Below, one piece after another: positions 28,349-37,181 of a stretch of 64,000 nt of DNA. The translations under genes were made by a program, and so were the position numbers. Positions within the stretch are counted from its first letter, which is position 1, and every line of letters begins with the position of its first letter. Source of the stretch: Chitinophaga ginsengisoli. GTDB lineage: Bacteria; Bacteroidota; Bacteroidia; Chitinophagales; Chitinophagaceae. Below the pieces are notes generated by a model. The model did no database searches, had not been told where the DNA came from, and worked only from the letters and a program-made list of their open reading frames with translations. The stretch lies in assembly GCF_003014595.1 (NCBI RefSeq), contig NZ_PYGK01000002.1, positions 124,001 to 188,000 on the forward strand, given 5' to 3'.

Positions 28349-28371
28349 TGTTGGAATAAATGTTTTGAAAA

Positions 28372-29415
28372 TTACCGGATGATGAACACTCCTTCGTCGG
28401 CTGTCAGTGTCAGTTCATTGATCCTCGCAATGTTGCCCAGTACCATCTTCAAGGAATCTCCCGGCAATATTTTTCCTGAGAAATAAACGTCTTTAAAATC
28501 TTTCTGCTGATAGTTTATAGTCACATGATATTGCTCCTGCAGAAAATCAAACACCTCCTTTAAAGGTGTATTCTCGAACACAATATTGTTGTCATTCACC
28601 TGTATAGTTGATAACCTGATATCATTCTGTGTTGCGATACGCTGTTGCCATGCATGGCTTAGCAGATGTTGATGTGTATCCCTGTAATACTGCCATTCAT
28701 CACCCGGCGCCAGGTATACGTCGTTCATAGCATACAACTGATTGTCTGTTTTCTTTACCACCACTTTCCCTGAATACAATCTCACCAGCAGTTGTTTTCC
28801 TTTCCCGGCAGCCATCATAAACCGGGTACCAAGTGCCGTAGTGGTAAATCCTCCTGCTGCGACGCTGAATGGCTTTCCAGCAACCGCCGCTACATCAAAT
28901 TCTGCTGTTCCTTTCAGATAGATGGTACGGCTGTTTACATTGTAGGCAGATGAATCGAAACGGATCTCCGTGCCCGGGAACAGTCTTGCTACAGAACCAT
29001 CCGGCAGTCTAAAATAAGCAGGTTGTGTTACTGCGTTATAAACCAGCCATGAGGTATCCTGCTGATGCGCTTCCTGTTGAAGTGCAATGCCTGTAGCTTT
29101 TCTGCCTGACCCTGGCAACAGGTGCTGCCAGAGGAACAGACCTGTTATCAGTAATACACTTGCTGCAACTGCAAGGCCACGCCAGGGCAGTCTTCTTATC
29201 AGGGTCTTTTCTCCAAAAGTATTTGCCTGGATGTGAGACAACATTTCTTCGTCATACGCCTCAGGATAAGTTCCTTTCCAGGAAACCCTTTCCCACTCTG
29301 CCTCCGCTTCGTTATCCGCTTCATTTTCCAGCAGCCAGTTCATTACCACCTTTACCTCTTCCGGTGTACAGTCGCCGTTATTAAATTTTTCTATCAATGC
29401 TTTATCAGGCCTCAT
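28372..29415 (-). CDS. FecR family anti-sigma factor
   Basis: A 347-residue inner-membrane protein: an acidic cytosolic N-terminal domain (residues 1-75, FNNGDCTPEEVKVVMNWLLE), one transmembrane helix near 80-98 (GLAVAASVLLITGLFLW), a periplasmic FecR beta-domain (FRLPDGSVARLFPGTEIRF, FDVAAVAGKPFSVAAGGFTT, LGTRFMM), and a C-terminal DUF4974/STN-like domain (TPLKEVFDFLQEQYHVTINY). It holds the adjacent ECF sigma factor until the SusC receptor signals. The gap to the sigma gene is 90 bp. Confidence 0.95.
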   Translation of the reverse strand: MRPDKALIEKFNNGDCTPEEVKVVMNWLLENEADNEAEAEWERVSWKGTYPEAYDEEMLSHIQANTFGEKTLIRRLPWRGLAVAASVLLITGLFLWQHLLPGSGRKATGIALQQEAHQQDTSWLVYNAVTQPAYFRLPDGSVARLFPGTEIRFDSSAYNVNSRTIYLKGTAEFDVAAVAGKPFSVAAGGFTTTALGTRFMMAAGKGKQLLVRLYSGKVVVKKTDNQLYAMNDVYLAPGDEWQYYRDTHQHLLSHAWQQRIATQNDIRLSTIQVNDNNIVFENTPLKEVFDFLQEQYHVTINYQQKDFKDVYFSGKILPGDSLKMVLGNIARINELTLTADEGVFIIR

Positions 29416-29505
29416 GCACTGCGCTTATTTTCTTGTGTATCGTATATATGTACACCGCGAAGGTATTGATGCCCCTACCGGTAACAATTTCTTAACAATG
29501 ACTGC

Positions 29506-30072
29506 TTACAGGCGAAGCAGCAGTAATAATAAAAGGAAATGGCTGGCAGCGATCTCCCGCAGGTGGTGATGTGCCTTTGTGATGTGATTTTCAACTGTCT
29601 TGACGGAGATCGACAGTTCTTCCGCAATTTCTTTGTTGGACAGCCCCCGGTGTAGTTTCAATAGTACCACCTGTTTGCGGATGGGAGATAAATGCAGTAC
29701 TACTTTTTCCAGGAAATCATTTGTCTCGAAGCTGTTTGTTGCGATGGCAGTTGCAGATGCCCCTTCGGGAAATTGTTCCTGCGTATACTTCAGTTCCCGC
29801 TCTTTCTTCCTGTCTTCCATCCTGAGATGGTTGAGTAAGACTGACTTCGCAGTAATAAACACCTGCTTTTCCAGCGGATGCTCGTCTGACAGGCTTTCGC
29901 GGTATTGGTAGATACGAATAAAACATTGTTGTGTAAGCTCTTTGGCAGCTTCGGCATCCCGGACTTTCTTCACTAAAAAGTTGAAGACCTTCCCGTTAAA
30001 ATAATGGTACATTTCAACAAAGGCCTTCTCATTACCCTGTCTGAGACGTTGTACTTCAATTGTATGGTTCAT
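29506..30072 (-). CDS. ECF RNA polymerase sigma factor (sigma-70 family)
   Basis: A 188-residue protein with sigma region 2 (about 10-80; AFVEMYHYFNGKVFNFLVKK, then AKELTQQCFIRIYQYRESL) and region 4 (about 120-172; RKQVVLLKLHRGLSNKEIAE followed by SISVKTVENHI). The last residues are a run of leucines (HFLLLLLLLRL), an odd hydrophobic tail for a cytosolic sigma factor. It starts the sigma-FecR-SusC-SusD block and is expected to drive its transcription. A TAACTTTG box at plus-strand 30111-30118, 38 bases upstream, may be its own -7 element. Confidence 0.95.
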   Translation of the reverse strand: MNHTIEVQRLRQGNEKAFVEMYHYFNGKVFNFLVKKVRDAEAAKELTQQCFIRIYQYRESLSDEHPLEKQVFITAKSVLLNHLRMEDRKKERELKYTQEQFPEGASATAIATNSFETNDFLEKVVLHLSPIRKQVVLLKLHRGLSNKEIAEELSISVKTVENHITKAHHHLREIAASHFLLLLLLLRL

Positions 30073-30371
30073 GACCTATCCCTTACATCATGGGACCAGG
30101 CAAAGTTATAAATATGTAAATGCGGGATATATTACCTTCTTATTAATTCTATGGAGCCATGCAGACGGGTTCATGATAAAGCCAAATGGCTGAGGGAAAA
30201 GTCATGTAGATCAAGTCCGTTGGGGGTGGAATTGTCTGTGGTCCGGTGCTCCCGGAGGACCATGTGTTTCCGGCCATACATTATACTCAGGATGTTGTAC
30301 TCATCCCTTAGTACAATTTATCAATATCTATTGCTATCAGCCGCGATACAAAAAATGTCAAACGACGGCAC

Positions 30372-30878
30372 TCAGATAGCCGTACCAGCGCTTTCATTTT
30401 CCTGTTCCAGCATCATTGACAGGTATACGGCATCACTGATAGGATTGTCGTAATATGCTGCTATGGGGTGGAATCCAAGGCTTGTATATAATTCAATGGC
30501 CGGACGCATATGAGCAAGGGTATCAAGCAACATACGTTTATACCCCAGCTTCCTGCCGGCTTCTATGGCTCTTGTGGCAAGCGCTCTGCCAACGCCATGA
30601 CCTTTGAAGGCATCACGTACAAAAAGCCTTTTCATTTCGCAGGTCGAGTTCTCAAAACTCCGTACACCTACGCAACCAGCCGGCTGTCCGTCTACCAAAG
30701 CGAGAAATAAAGCACCTTCAGGTGCTACATAGTAGGGATAAGGTAAACTGCTTAGTTCTTCTTCGAACCGTTGAAAACTAAGGTCCACACTTAACCAGTT
30801 GGCATACTCGCGGAAGAGTCCTTTAACCTTCTCCAGCGATTTCAAATCATCCTTTTTTACTTCTACAATGTCTAGCAT
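30372..30878 (-). CDS. GNAT family N-acetyltransferase
   Basis: A 168-residue single-domain acetyltransferase. The acetyl-CoA binding motif A is visible as MKRLFVRDAFKGHGVGRAL (near residues 87-105), followed by KMLLDTLAHM-type and IELYTSLGFHPI segments (motif B). Members of this subgroup acetylate small amines or amino acids; the substrate here is unknown. Single-gene unit on the minus strand. Confidence 0.9.
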   Translation of the reverse strand: MLDIVEVKKDDLKSLEKVKGLFREYANWLSVDLSFQRFEEELSSLPYPYYVAPEGALFLALVDGQPAGCVGVRSFENSTCEMKRLFVRDAFKGHGVGRALATRAIEAGRKLGYKRMLLDTLAHMRPAIELYTSLGFHPIAAYYDNPISDAVYLSMMLEQENESAGTAI

Positions 30879-30905
30879 ACCGCATCTTTTTAGTATATAA
30901 AACGC

Positions 30906-30935
30906 AAAAGCCTCCTGAGCATCAGAAGGCTTTTT
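30906..30935. terminator. Bidirectional terminator-like hairpin
   Basis: AAAAGCCT (30906-30913) pairs with AGGCTTTT (30927-30934), with further pairing inside the loop (CTG/CAG). T-runs follow on both strands. It lies between the cyclase gene and the GNAT gene start, so it probably ends the cyclase transcript. Confidence 0.7.
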
Positions 30936-31149
30936 CCGGTTCCGGATAGGGAATATGTTTGTAAGTTCACATAGTACCTTTCCTGAACACTTACTGTAAA
31001 CGATATAATTTTAAAATTAACTCATTGTCAGCATTCAAAACTTCACTCAATTCAGCCTTACTGCTCACCTCCCTGTTTTTTTTAGGGGGGAAACAAATAT
31101 AAGGAATTTTACTCAAAAAGCACAGCTGTTGAAAGAAATACTTTAAGTC

Positions 31150-31584
31150 CTATTTACTATCGGTATGTGCCGCTTTCAGTTCTGCTGCGAGGGCCATCAT
31201 CGTGTTTACACCCCAGTGTTCATAGTACTTTCCGTTCTTTATCGTCACCATATCCATCACATGAATAATTACAGGCTGATGTGTAGCTGCTACGCCCATA
31301 AAAGTACCTGTATGTATGCCGCTGATCGTCTTTCGTGTTGTGACCTTATCACCCTCTCCTACCTGTTCATAAATCGTTACTTTCAGATCTGAAAATGCAG
31401 GACGCAGGATGTTCTCAAAAGTATGTATCAACCCTGCAGGCCCTTTATCCATCCCCTTCGCAGCAGTATGATTGATAAACGCAGGATCTACTATTTCCTG
31501 GAAGCTCTGCGGATTACCCTCTTCAATGATCTCTTTGTTGAAACGTCTTACGATGGCTTTGTTCTGTTCAATTGTTGCTGTCAT
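31150..31584 (-). CDS. SnoaL-like ester cyclase family protein
   Basis: A 144-residue NTF2-like protein: NKAIVRRFNKEIIEEGNPQS at the start, then FINHTAAKGMDKGPAGL, a GDKVTTRKTISGIHTGTFMG core and the closing GKYYEHWGVNTM segment, all typical of the SnoaL-like polyketide-cyclase group. Bacteroidota members are mostly stand-alone with unknown substrates. A TAATTTTG box at plus-strand 31601-31608 is a candidate -7 element. It follows the AraC gene on the same strand by 45 bp. Confidence 0.87.
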   Translation of the reverse strand: MTATIEQNKAIVRRFNKEIIEEGNPQSFQEIVDPAFINHTAAKGMDKGPAGLIHTFENILRPAFSDLKVTIYEQVGEGDKVTTRKTISGIHTGTFMGVAATHQPVIIHVMDMVTIKNGKYYEHWGVNTMMALAAELKAAHTDSK

Positions 31585-31629
31585 GATCTATGATTTTCAT
31601 CAAAATTAGATCGTATGCGAACGGGTATG

Positions 31630-32532
31630 TTAGTCCTGTGCGTTCAGCCTTTGTGCCTGGACGTTCATATTTTGTTCCTGGTAAGCCGAAGGTGTAACAC
31701 CAAATACCTGGCGGAATGATTTCGAGAAGCTGGAATGACTTTCATAACCTACCTTATCGTACACATCTCCTGGTTTGGTCTGCCTGTCTCTCAGCAATCT
31801 TGCCGCCACCTGCATTTTCTGTTCCAGCATCCATCGCTGGGGAGATGTACCATAGATCTTCATAAACCGGCGTTTAAAAGTAGACAGGCTCATACTGCAC
31901 AGAAAAGCCAGTTCCTCTACCGTCACCGGGCGGGTGATATTACCTTCCACGGCCTTCCGGATCTCGAAATCCTGTGTACTGCCGGCGCTGTTGCCCTTAA
32001 ACTGCAGCAGGATATCCGGCGTTGTCTGTAACAGGTAAAACAATAGCTCTTCGAACTTGAGCAGGCAGACCTCCTGCGGCAAGGGCTGATCCATCTGCAA
32101 CATCAGTCGCAGGGATTCAATATAGTTACGGAGGAATACATCTTTCTCAAAAGTGATGAACGACGCTTCGGGTAACGCTTTCCCTTGCCGGTGCTGTTGT
32201 ACCAGGCGATCATACTTCATGTAGAAATCCTGTAATGCATGATCGCTGAAATATAGCAGGATGGCCTGGTAATCACCTTTGTCAGACAATACACTGGTGG
32301 TCAGGCAGCTCCCTGCGGCCAGGAACAGGAAAGCGTCGTCATTGACAGTGGTGGATTGTCCGCCGTAGATAACCGTCTTACGTCCTTCAATCAACAGGTG
32401 GATCATATTCCTGTGCAGGATGACCCTGTTCTTTTTCGTCTTACAAAGGGAAGTAAAGGGTCTGATGAGGAAGTGATCCTCTTCACGGTATTGTGCCGGA
32501 TTCAGGTCCTGAGGAAGATTGATGACTTGCAT
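31630..32532 (-). CDS. AraC family transcriptional regulator
   Basis: From ATG 32532 the protein has 300 residues. Extending to the frame's earlier start would overlap the next gene and add unlike sequence. An N-terminal cupin-type domain is followed by the AraC DNA-binding domain: the first helix-turn-helix includes VEELAFLCSMSLSTFKRRF, the second includes DVYDKVGYESHSSFSKSFRQ and VFGVTPSAYQ. The downstream cyclase gene on the same strand (45 bp away) and the PRISE-like reductase upstream (26 bp) are likely partners or targets. Confidence 0.9.
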   Translation of the reverse strand: MQVINLPQDLNPAQYREEDHFLIRPFTSLCKTKKNRVILHRNMIHLLIEGRKTVIYGGQSTTVNDDAFLFLAAGSCLTTSVLSDKGDYQAILLYFSDHALQDFYMKYDRLVQQHRQGKALPEASFITFEKDVFLRNYIESLRLMLQMDQPLPQEVCLLKFEELLFYLLQTTPDILLQFKGNSAGSTQDFEIRKAVEGNITRPVTVEELAFLCSMSLSTFKRRFMKIYGTSPQRWMLEQKMQVAARLLRDRQTKPGDVYDKVGYESHSSFSKSFRQVFGVTPSAYQEQNMNVQAQRLNAQD

Positions 32533-32557
32533 TCCTGCAAAGATCACAAAAAAACAT

Positions 32558-33616
32558 TTACGGTATGATACCACGCTTCCGGAAATCGTCAAAGATCCGG
32601 AAGAACATTTCCTTTGTCTCCACATATTCATGAAAGCCTGCCCTGCGTGCCTTAGATCCGTCTCCAAACATATCATAATCCCAGCTGAATACGAAGTCGG
32701 CAAAGCGCCAGGAGGACAACTCCTCATAGCTGATATCCGCCAGCCCGTATTTCTGCTTCATTTTCTCCCATAGAGGCGCTTTGTCGGCCATGATCACCTC
32801 CAGCGACATCGGCAATGGCGGTGCTACCTGTAAATCGAAATAAGAAGCTATTTCCGGCCACATCTCATTCCAGCGGAATAAGTCTCCATTGACGATATTA
32901 AATGCCTCATTTGCCGCCTTTCCCGTCGTTGCAGCCCAGGTAGTTGCCTTTGCCAGGAGACCGGCATCTGTCATCTCTATTAATTTATCATAAGCCCCGG
33001 GTTTACCAGGGAAGCGTAGCGGCAGGCCTAACTCCTTTGAAATAACCGCATACATGGCAATGGCCAGGGCCAGGTTCATAGGATTACCCAGGGCGAATCC
33101 ACCCACTACGGAGGGACGTAATGCTGACCAGGTCCATTGTTTACCCACCTGCTGCTGTTCCAGGAATTCCTGCTGGTCTACATTGAATTCCGGAGGCATA
33201 TGTCCGGCGTCCGATTCCCTGGCAGGAGTTTTGAAAGGTCCCAGGTGGGCGCCATACACTTTATATCCCTGCATCAGGCTGATATGCTGCAGATCGGTTG
33301 CTACCGGTTCTACTACTTCCACCAGGTTTTTCAGCATCGCCAGATTGGGTGGTACCAGCTCCGCCCAGGTGGGTGCGTCTACATACGCTGCATAGAAAAT
33401 GTGGGTGATGTCCGTGAGAGAGTGCAGCTTGTTATAAGTATCCTCCCTGTTCTGCAGGTCCACCGCGATATGTCGTATGCCCCCTTCCGTTTTTCCTCCT
33501 CTTCTTGATAATCCGATAATATCCCAGTCGCCCAATGTGGCCAGATGAGCTGCCAGGTTCCTGCCAATTACGCCTTGTGCACCTGCGATGAGTGCTACTT
33601 TTCGTTGTCCGTTCAT
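32558..33616 (-). CDS. PRISE-like SDR (NAD-dependent epimerase/reductase)
   Basis: About 352 residues from ATG 33616 (an upstream ATG at 33649 would add 11 residues but overlaps a likely -7 box). The extended-SDR Rossmann motif is AGAQGVIGRNLA; LMQGYKVYGAH occupies the place of the variant YxxxK-like motif of the progesterone 5-beta-reductase/iridoid-synthase (PRISE) group, and LRPSVVGGF and AFNIVNGDLFRWNEMWPEIA are further group features. These enzymes reduce enones. A TAATTTTG box lies at plus-strand 33635-33642. It is divergent from an AraC gene, which may regulate it. Confidence 0.85.
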   Translation of the reverse strand: MNGQRKVALIAGAQGVIGRNLAAHLATLGDWDIIGLSRRGGKTEGGIRHIAVDLQNREDTYNKLHSLTDITHIFYAAYVDAPTWAELVPPNLAMLKNLVEVVEPVATDLQHISLMQGYKVYGAHLGPFKTPARESDAGHMPPEFNVDQQEFLEQQQVGKQWTWSALRPSVVGGFALGNPMNLALAIAMYAVISKELGLPLRFPGKPGAYDKLIEMTDAGLLAKATTWAATTGKAANEAFNIVNGDLFRWNEMWPEIASYFDLQVAPPLPMSLEVIMADKAPLWEKMKQKYGLADISYEELSSWRFADFVFSWDYDMFGDGSKARRAGFHEYVETKEMFFRIFDDFRKRGIIP

Positions 33617-33701
33617 ACAGTTGATTTTATGCCTCAAAATTACCTTCATGCGTTAGTCTGGCATTTGTACATTGGTAGGGATTATTTGTATTTTGCGTCG
33701 T

Positions 33702-34535
33702 ATGCAGCGGTATGTTCAACATGAGTTTTTAAAAGTCTCCCATTTCACCTGTGCAGAGTGGCCACATCCTTTGCATAACCACAATCATTTTGAGCTGATC
33801 TTCATTCACCAGGGCAGCGGCTTTCATTGTCTGTCGGGTATGAAATATCCTTACAGCAGCGGGGCGGTGTTCTTACTTCATCCTGCGGATTACCACAGTT
33901 TCGAAATCGGGACAGCCACTACTTTCACGTTTATTAAGTTCACCAGCGCTTATATCACGCAGGTAGGACATCTTCCCGCAGAACATCACTGGAACCGGCA
34001 TATGGATGAGTTGCTGGTCTGTAGTCGCCGGCAACAGCTGCCTGTTCTCAAATCTTCCGCGGATGCGGACAAAATAGATTCCCTGCTTCGTCTGCTGGTA
34101 AGTGAATGGCAAGAAACCGCCAATGAAACTAGTGAGACAATTTTCTTTCTCGTGCAGTCTGTGATGTCTATCATCAGGCGTAATATGCATGAATCAGCAG
34201 AAGCACCCGTCAAGCAGCAGGAAAAAATCACGCATATCCTGCATTATATCCACCAGCATATTTATGATACGGCGAATATCAGGCAGGAACATCTGGCCGC
34301 GTTATTCGGTTTTTCCGGGAAACATTTAGGCGCTTTCTTCAAAGAGCAGATGCAGGTTTCGCTTCGCGATTATATCCAGCAATACAAGCTGCATATTATT
34401 GAAAACAGATTGAAGTACAGCTCTTTATCCTTAAAAGAGATCAGTGAGGAACTGGGCTTTACCGACCTCAGTCATTTTAATAAATTCTTCAAAAGTCATC
34501 ACAGAATGAATCCATCTGCATTCAGGGAGAAATAA
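33702..34535 (+). CDS. AraC family transcriptional regulator
   Basis: About 277 residues from ATG 33702. The N-terminal cupin domain has HNHNHFELIFIHQGSG (metal/ligand-type histidines), the C-terminal domain has two helix-turn-helix motifs (EHLAALFGFSGKHLGAFFKE and LKEISEELGFTDLSHFNKFF) and ends RMNPSAFREK. It is divergent from the PRISE-like reductase with 85 bp between the starts, a common layout for a regulator and its target. Confidence 0.9.
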   Translation: MQRYVQHEFLKVSHFTCAEWPHPLHNHNHFELIFIHQGSGFHCLSGMKYPYSSGAVFLLHPADYHSFEIGTATTFTFIKFTSAYITQVGHLPAEHHWNRHMDELLVCSRRQQLPVLKSSADADKIDSLLRLLVSEWQETANETSETIFFLVQSVMSIIRRNMHESAEAPVKQQEKITHILHYIHQHIYDTANIRQEHLAALFGFSGKHLGAFFKEQMQVSLRDYIQQYKLHIIENRLKYSSLSLKEISEELGFTDLSHFNKFFKSHHRMNPSAFREK

Positions 34536-34540
34536 CCCTA

Positions 34541-34571
34541 TTTGACAATGCATATAAAAATATTATATTTG
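34541..34571 (+). promoter_or_regulatory. Consensus Bacteroidota promoter for the SseB-like gene
   Basis: TTTG (34541-34544), a 19-base spacer, then TATATTTG (34564-34571). This is a full match to TTTG-N19-21-TAnnTTTG. The ATG of the next gene is 75 bases further on, leaving an untranslated leader of about 65-70 bases. Confidence 0.75.
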
Positions 34572-34645
34572 TCTGACAGTGTTCGATCCTATGACTGACA
34601 GTCTGATAATGCCAGCGAACTATTTCTAAATCAGTATTAGATCCT

Positions 34646-35329
34646 ATGAAACTTTTTGATCGCTTCAGCAAAAAATCCACCACTACTCCTGGGCCTGGGC
34701 AAGTGCCTACCGGCGACAACTTTGTAGATGACCTGGTAACTTATTTCAGTTCTCAACCGGAAGTGACCGCTGCTTATTTTGGTTTTGCCTACAATAGTGT
34801 TAAACAATACCAACTTTTTCTTGCGGTAGATCATGAAGGAATAGCCGAGGTCATCTCAGACCCTACCTGGATGATTAAATCTGCACATATGAGCGATACG
34901 GAGATCCAGTATGCGTCTCCTACGCGCAGCAGTGATATGTTGGAATACATCAGTCAGCACAATCCGCCTTTTTATCATAAAGACAATTCCGCATTATTGC
35001 AGCAAAAGGTCATGAAGCAGTGGTTCGATGTAACGAAATATAAACAGGAGTTGATTGATACACTCAAAGCGTCGAAAGTCTTCACACTTGCACATGAATA
35101 CGAAAAGCCGGCAGACCGTTTGAGCTTTACCACCTATGTCAGGGATACGGGTGAATTCATTCCGTTATTTAGTCACCAGGATATGATCGCTAAAAGTGGG
35201 ATCAGTGAAATACCAACAGGCCGGCTGGCTGTACAGCTACCTTTTGAAATGATTTCAAAAATGCTGGGACAGGAGCAATTCTTTATACTGAACCCAGGTA
35301 CGCCTTTTGAAGTGGAACTGCTTGTATAA
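34646..35329 (+). CDS. SseB-like family protein
   Basis: A 227-residue cytosolic protein with two domains. The N-terminal half (residues 25-80; VTAAYFGFAYNSVKQYQLFL, then AVDHEG) resembles the SseB C-terminal domain, and the C-terminal half (135-227; AHEYEKPADRLSFTTYV, then FEMISKMLGQEQFFILNPGT) resembles the SseB N-terminal domain, so the order is reversed relative to E. coli SseB. The family is linked to serine sensitivity in E. coli but is biochemically undefined. It has its own consensus promoter. The assignment rests on pattern recognition only. Confidence 0.6.
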   Translation: MKLFDRFSKKSTTTPGPGQVPTGDNFVDDLVTYFSSQPEVTAAYFGFAYNSVKQYQLFLAVDHEGIAEVISDPTWMIKSAHMSDTEIQYASPTRSSDMLEYISQHNPPFYHKDNSALLQQKVMKQWFDVTKYKQELIDTLKASKVFTLAHEYEKPADRLSFTTYVRDTGEFIPLFSHQDMIAKSGISEIPTGRLAVQLPFEMISKMLGQEQFFILNPGTPFEVELLV

Positions 35330-35416
35330 AAATACTATCTTGCAGCGGTTACCCGTCTTTCCTATTGTAGGTTTCATTCAACCAGGGAAAGTGATAAACC
35401 GGTAGCATACAACCAT

Positions 35417-36025
35417 ATGATAGAAAATCTGGAAGAACTCCTTTCCGAACTAAATCCCAATGACGTTTCCAGGTTTAGCCTGGCAGGTGCTGAGACCCTG
35501 TGGTTAACCTTTAAGAATATTTACACTAAAGAATTTAAGGGAGACGTTACTATTACTTCAGACCTTTTTGATAAAGCCTGGTTACTGGTATCGGGTCAAT
35601 TGAAAGATACGACTGTCGATCAGCTGGAAACTGCTGCTAAAAGCCAGATCCCTGATCTCGACAATTTCATGGATATCTTCGAATCTGCCTGGCGCACTAC
35701 TTTAGCTTCTGCTGCGCAGAATGCCGCTACCGGCGTATGGCTGGCTATCTGCGGATTAGCAGTAGAGCCGCTGGGCGCAGCAATGGACACTTCTGATATT
35801 ATCTCGAATACACTGGATATACTGATCAGTACACAGTATAGCGTTGAGCATGGAAATGATGAGTATCCATCTGAAGAAGACGTACAAGGACATCCACTGT
35901 ACCAACATGAGAAGACGAGGCAACTCGAAGCGATCAAGGCATTGAAGAATGGTAAAGCTGCAAACTTCAGATCTGAGTTTGTAACATTACTGAACCTGGA
36001 GTCGTTGGGACTTCCTCAGGAATAA
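35417..36025 (+). CDS. DUF416-like (YjaG-type) protein
   Basis: A 202-residue all-helical protein without signal or membrane segments. The central block, SAWRTTLASAAQNAATGVW then LAICGLAVEPLG, and overall length fit DUF416/YjaG, a family of unknown function. It follows the SseB-like gene by 87 bp on the same strand and both end at the terminator 36046-36081, so they may be co-transcribed. Family assignment is moderate. Confidence 0.55.
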   Translation: MIENLEELLSELNPNDVSRFSLAGAETLWLTFKNIYTKEFKGDVTITSDLFDKAWLLVSGQLKDTTVDQLETAAKSQIPDLDNFMDIFESAWRTTLASAAQNAATGVWLAICGLAVEPLGAAMDTSDIISNTLDILISTQYSVEHGNDEYPSEEDVQGHPLYQHEKTRQLEAIKALKNGKAANFRSEFVTLLNLESLGLPQE

Positions 36026-36045
36026 GCATATCATCTGATTATAAG

Positions 36046-36081
36046 AAAAGCCCTTTCCCGGTGGGAAAGGGCTTCTTTTTT
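36046..36081. terminator. Strong bidirectional terminator between convergent genes
   Basis: AAGCCCTTTCCC (36048-36059) and GGGAAAGGGCTT (36063-36074) form a perfect 12-bp stem with a 3-base loop. A CTTTTTT run follows on the plus strand and TTTTC on the minus strand. It separates the DUF416-like gene from the convergent SDR. Confidence 0.92.
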
Positions 36082-36128
36082 GATACTAAAGATCCCTGCT
36101 TATCTGGTGGGAAGTAGTTAGGACCCGC

Positions 36129-37016
36129 TTACTTCGTCGGAAAGAGTTGCGGTAAAATGCTGACGTTAAAATCAACTATATCTTTTGTAGACTGATTGAT
36201 GGCCTCAAATTTTTCTGTCATTGGTCCGCCGCCAACGATTGTCCAAAGCGGTCTTTCTCCTTTAGGCAGTTCTACCAGTTTCAGCATCGCATCAGCTACT
36301 TCCTGCGGGTCGCCACTTTCTGGAGTGGGCACGAAGTATTGTAGTAATGCACGTTTGAAGTTCAGTGCGTCTTCACCATATTTCGCCTCTACCTCTTCAT
36401 TTTTTCCCACTATTCTTTTGTTCGTGATATCGGTGGTTTGGAAAGCACCTGGCTGGATATTTACTACGTCGATACCTGATGACTTCAGTTCATAGTGATA
36501 CCCAACAGTAGCAGCGTCCAAAGCTGCTTTCGTACCGTTGTAGGTACTCAGGCTTGGGATATGGTTTCTGCTCTGTACGCTGGTTACGTTAATGATAAGT
36601 CCTTCTTTCTGCGCATGCATATAAGGTAATACTGCCTTCATCGTACGTTCGGGCCCGAGTGTATTTACCTGGTACATTTGCTCCGTTTGTTCAATGGTCA
36701 GCGCTTCTCCAAATCCATAATAACTGACACCCGCGTTGTTGATAAGTACATCAATCCTGCCACCTGATTTCTTCGCTATTTCAGCAACGGCGGCATTGAC
36801 GGATACAGTGCTTGTTACATCCATTTCCACTACCTCTACCTTTACGTTGTGCGCTTTAGCCCAATCCTTTAATTCCTGTGCCACTGCCGCGTTAGCGCCG
36901 GATAACCATTTAATATTACGCATTGTAGCGTATACTGTGTGTCCCTGTAGTGCAAGTGTCTTCACTGCTTTCAATCCGAATCCGCTGGCGCTTCCTGTCA
37001 GAATGATCTGTTTCAT
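36129..37016 (-). CDS. SDR family oxidoreductase under TetR control
   Basis: A 295-residue short-chain dehydrogenase: TGSASGFG at residues 7-14, NNAG at 93-96, Ser146 and YNGTK at 159-163. The group resembles Bacteroidota SDRs with long C-terminal ends. It lies 153 bp downstream of the tetR gene on the same strand. Two palindromes of the form CTACCT-N6-AGGTAG lie in the gap (37064-37081 and 37127-37144), which points to direct repression by that TetR. Substrate and inducer are unknown. Confidence 0.92.
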   Translation of the reverse strand: MKQIILTGSASGFGLKAVKTLALQGHTVYATMRNIKWLSGANAAVAQELKDWAKAHNVKVEVVEMDVTSTVSVNAAVAEIAKKSGGRIDVLINNAGVSYYGFGEALTIEQTEQMYQVNTLGPERTMKAVLPYMHAQKEGLIINVTSVQSRNHIPSLSTYNGTKAALDAATVGYHYELKSSGIDVVNIQPGAFQTTDITNKRIVGKNEEVEAKYGEDALNFKRALLQYFVPTPESGDPQEVADAMLKLVELPKGERPLWTIVGGGPMTEKFEAINQSTKDIVDFNVSILPQLFPTK

Positions 37017-37063
37017 TGTTTAATAATTGATGGTTTGAATAATTGGTTTTATTGTTAAAATGT

Positions 37064-37081
37064 CTACCTACACACAGGTAG
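37064..37081. promoter_or_regulatory. TetR operator 1 (CTACCT-N6-AGGTAG)
   Basis: A perfect 6+6 palindrome with spacer ACACAC, 48 bases upstream of the SDR start codon. The centre is 63 bp (six helical turns) from operator 2. Confidence 0.75.
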
Positions 37082-37126
37082 GTGTTATAGTTTTTAAAAA
37101 AGTCTTTTCTGAAAAGGCTTACACAA

Positions 37127-37144
37127 CTACCTATATGCAGGTAG
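37127..37144. promoter_or_regulatory. TetR operator 2 (CTACCT-N6-AGGTAG)
   Basis: A second perfect copy with spacer ATATGC, between the tetR stop codon and operator 1. Same arms and same spacing as operator 1. Confidence 0.75.
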
Positions 37145-37154
37145 GTATTACAGG

Positions 37155-37181
37155 CAAATAAAAATCCTTTTATGAGGATTT
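37155..37181 (-). terminator. Short terminator overlapping the tetR stop codon
   Basis: AAATCC (37162-37167) pairs with GGATTT (37176-37181); on the minus strand it is followed by a T-rich TTTATTT. The left arm lies inside the last codons of tetR. The short stem makes it a modest terminator. Confidence 0.5.

Noticed and set aside
30151..30453. Plus-strand 100-codon frame between the sigma factor and GNAT genes
   Set aside because: It overlaps the 3' end of the GNAT gene antisense and contains no recognisable motif.
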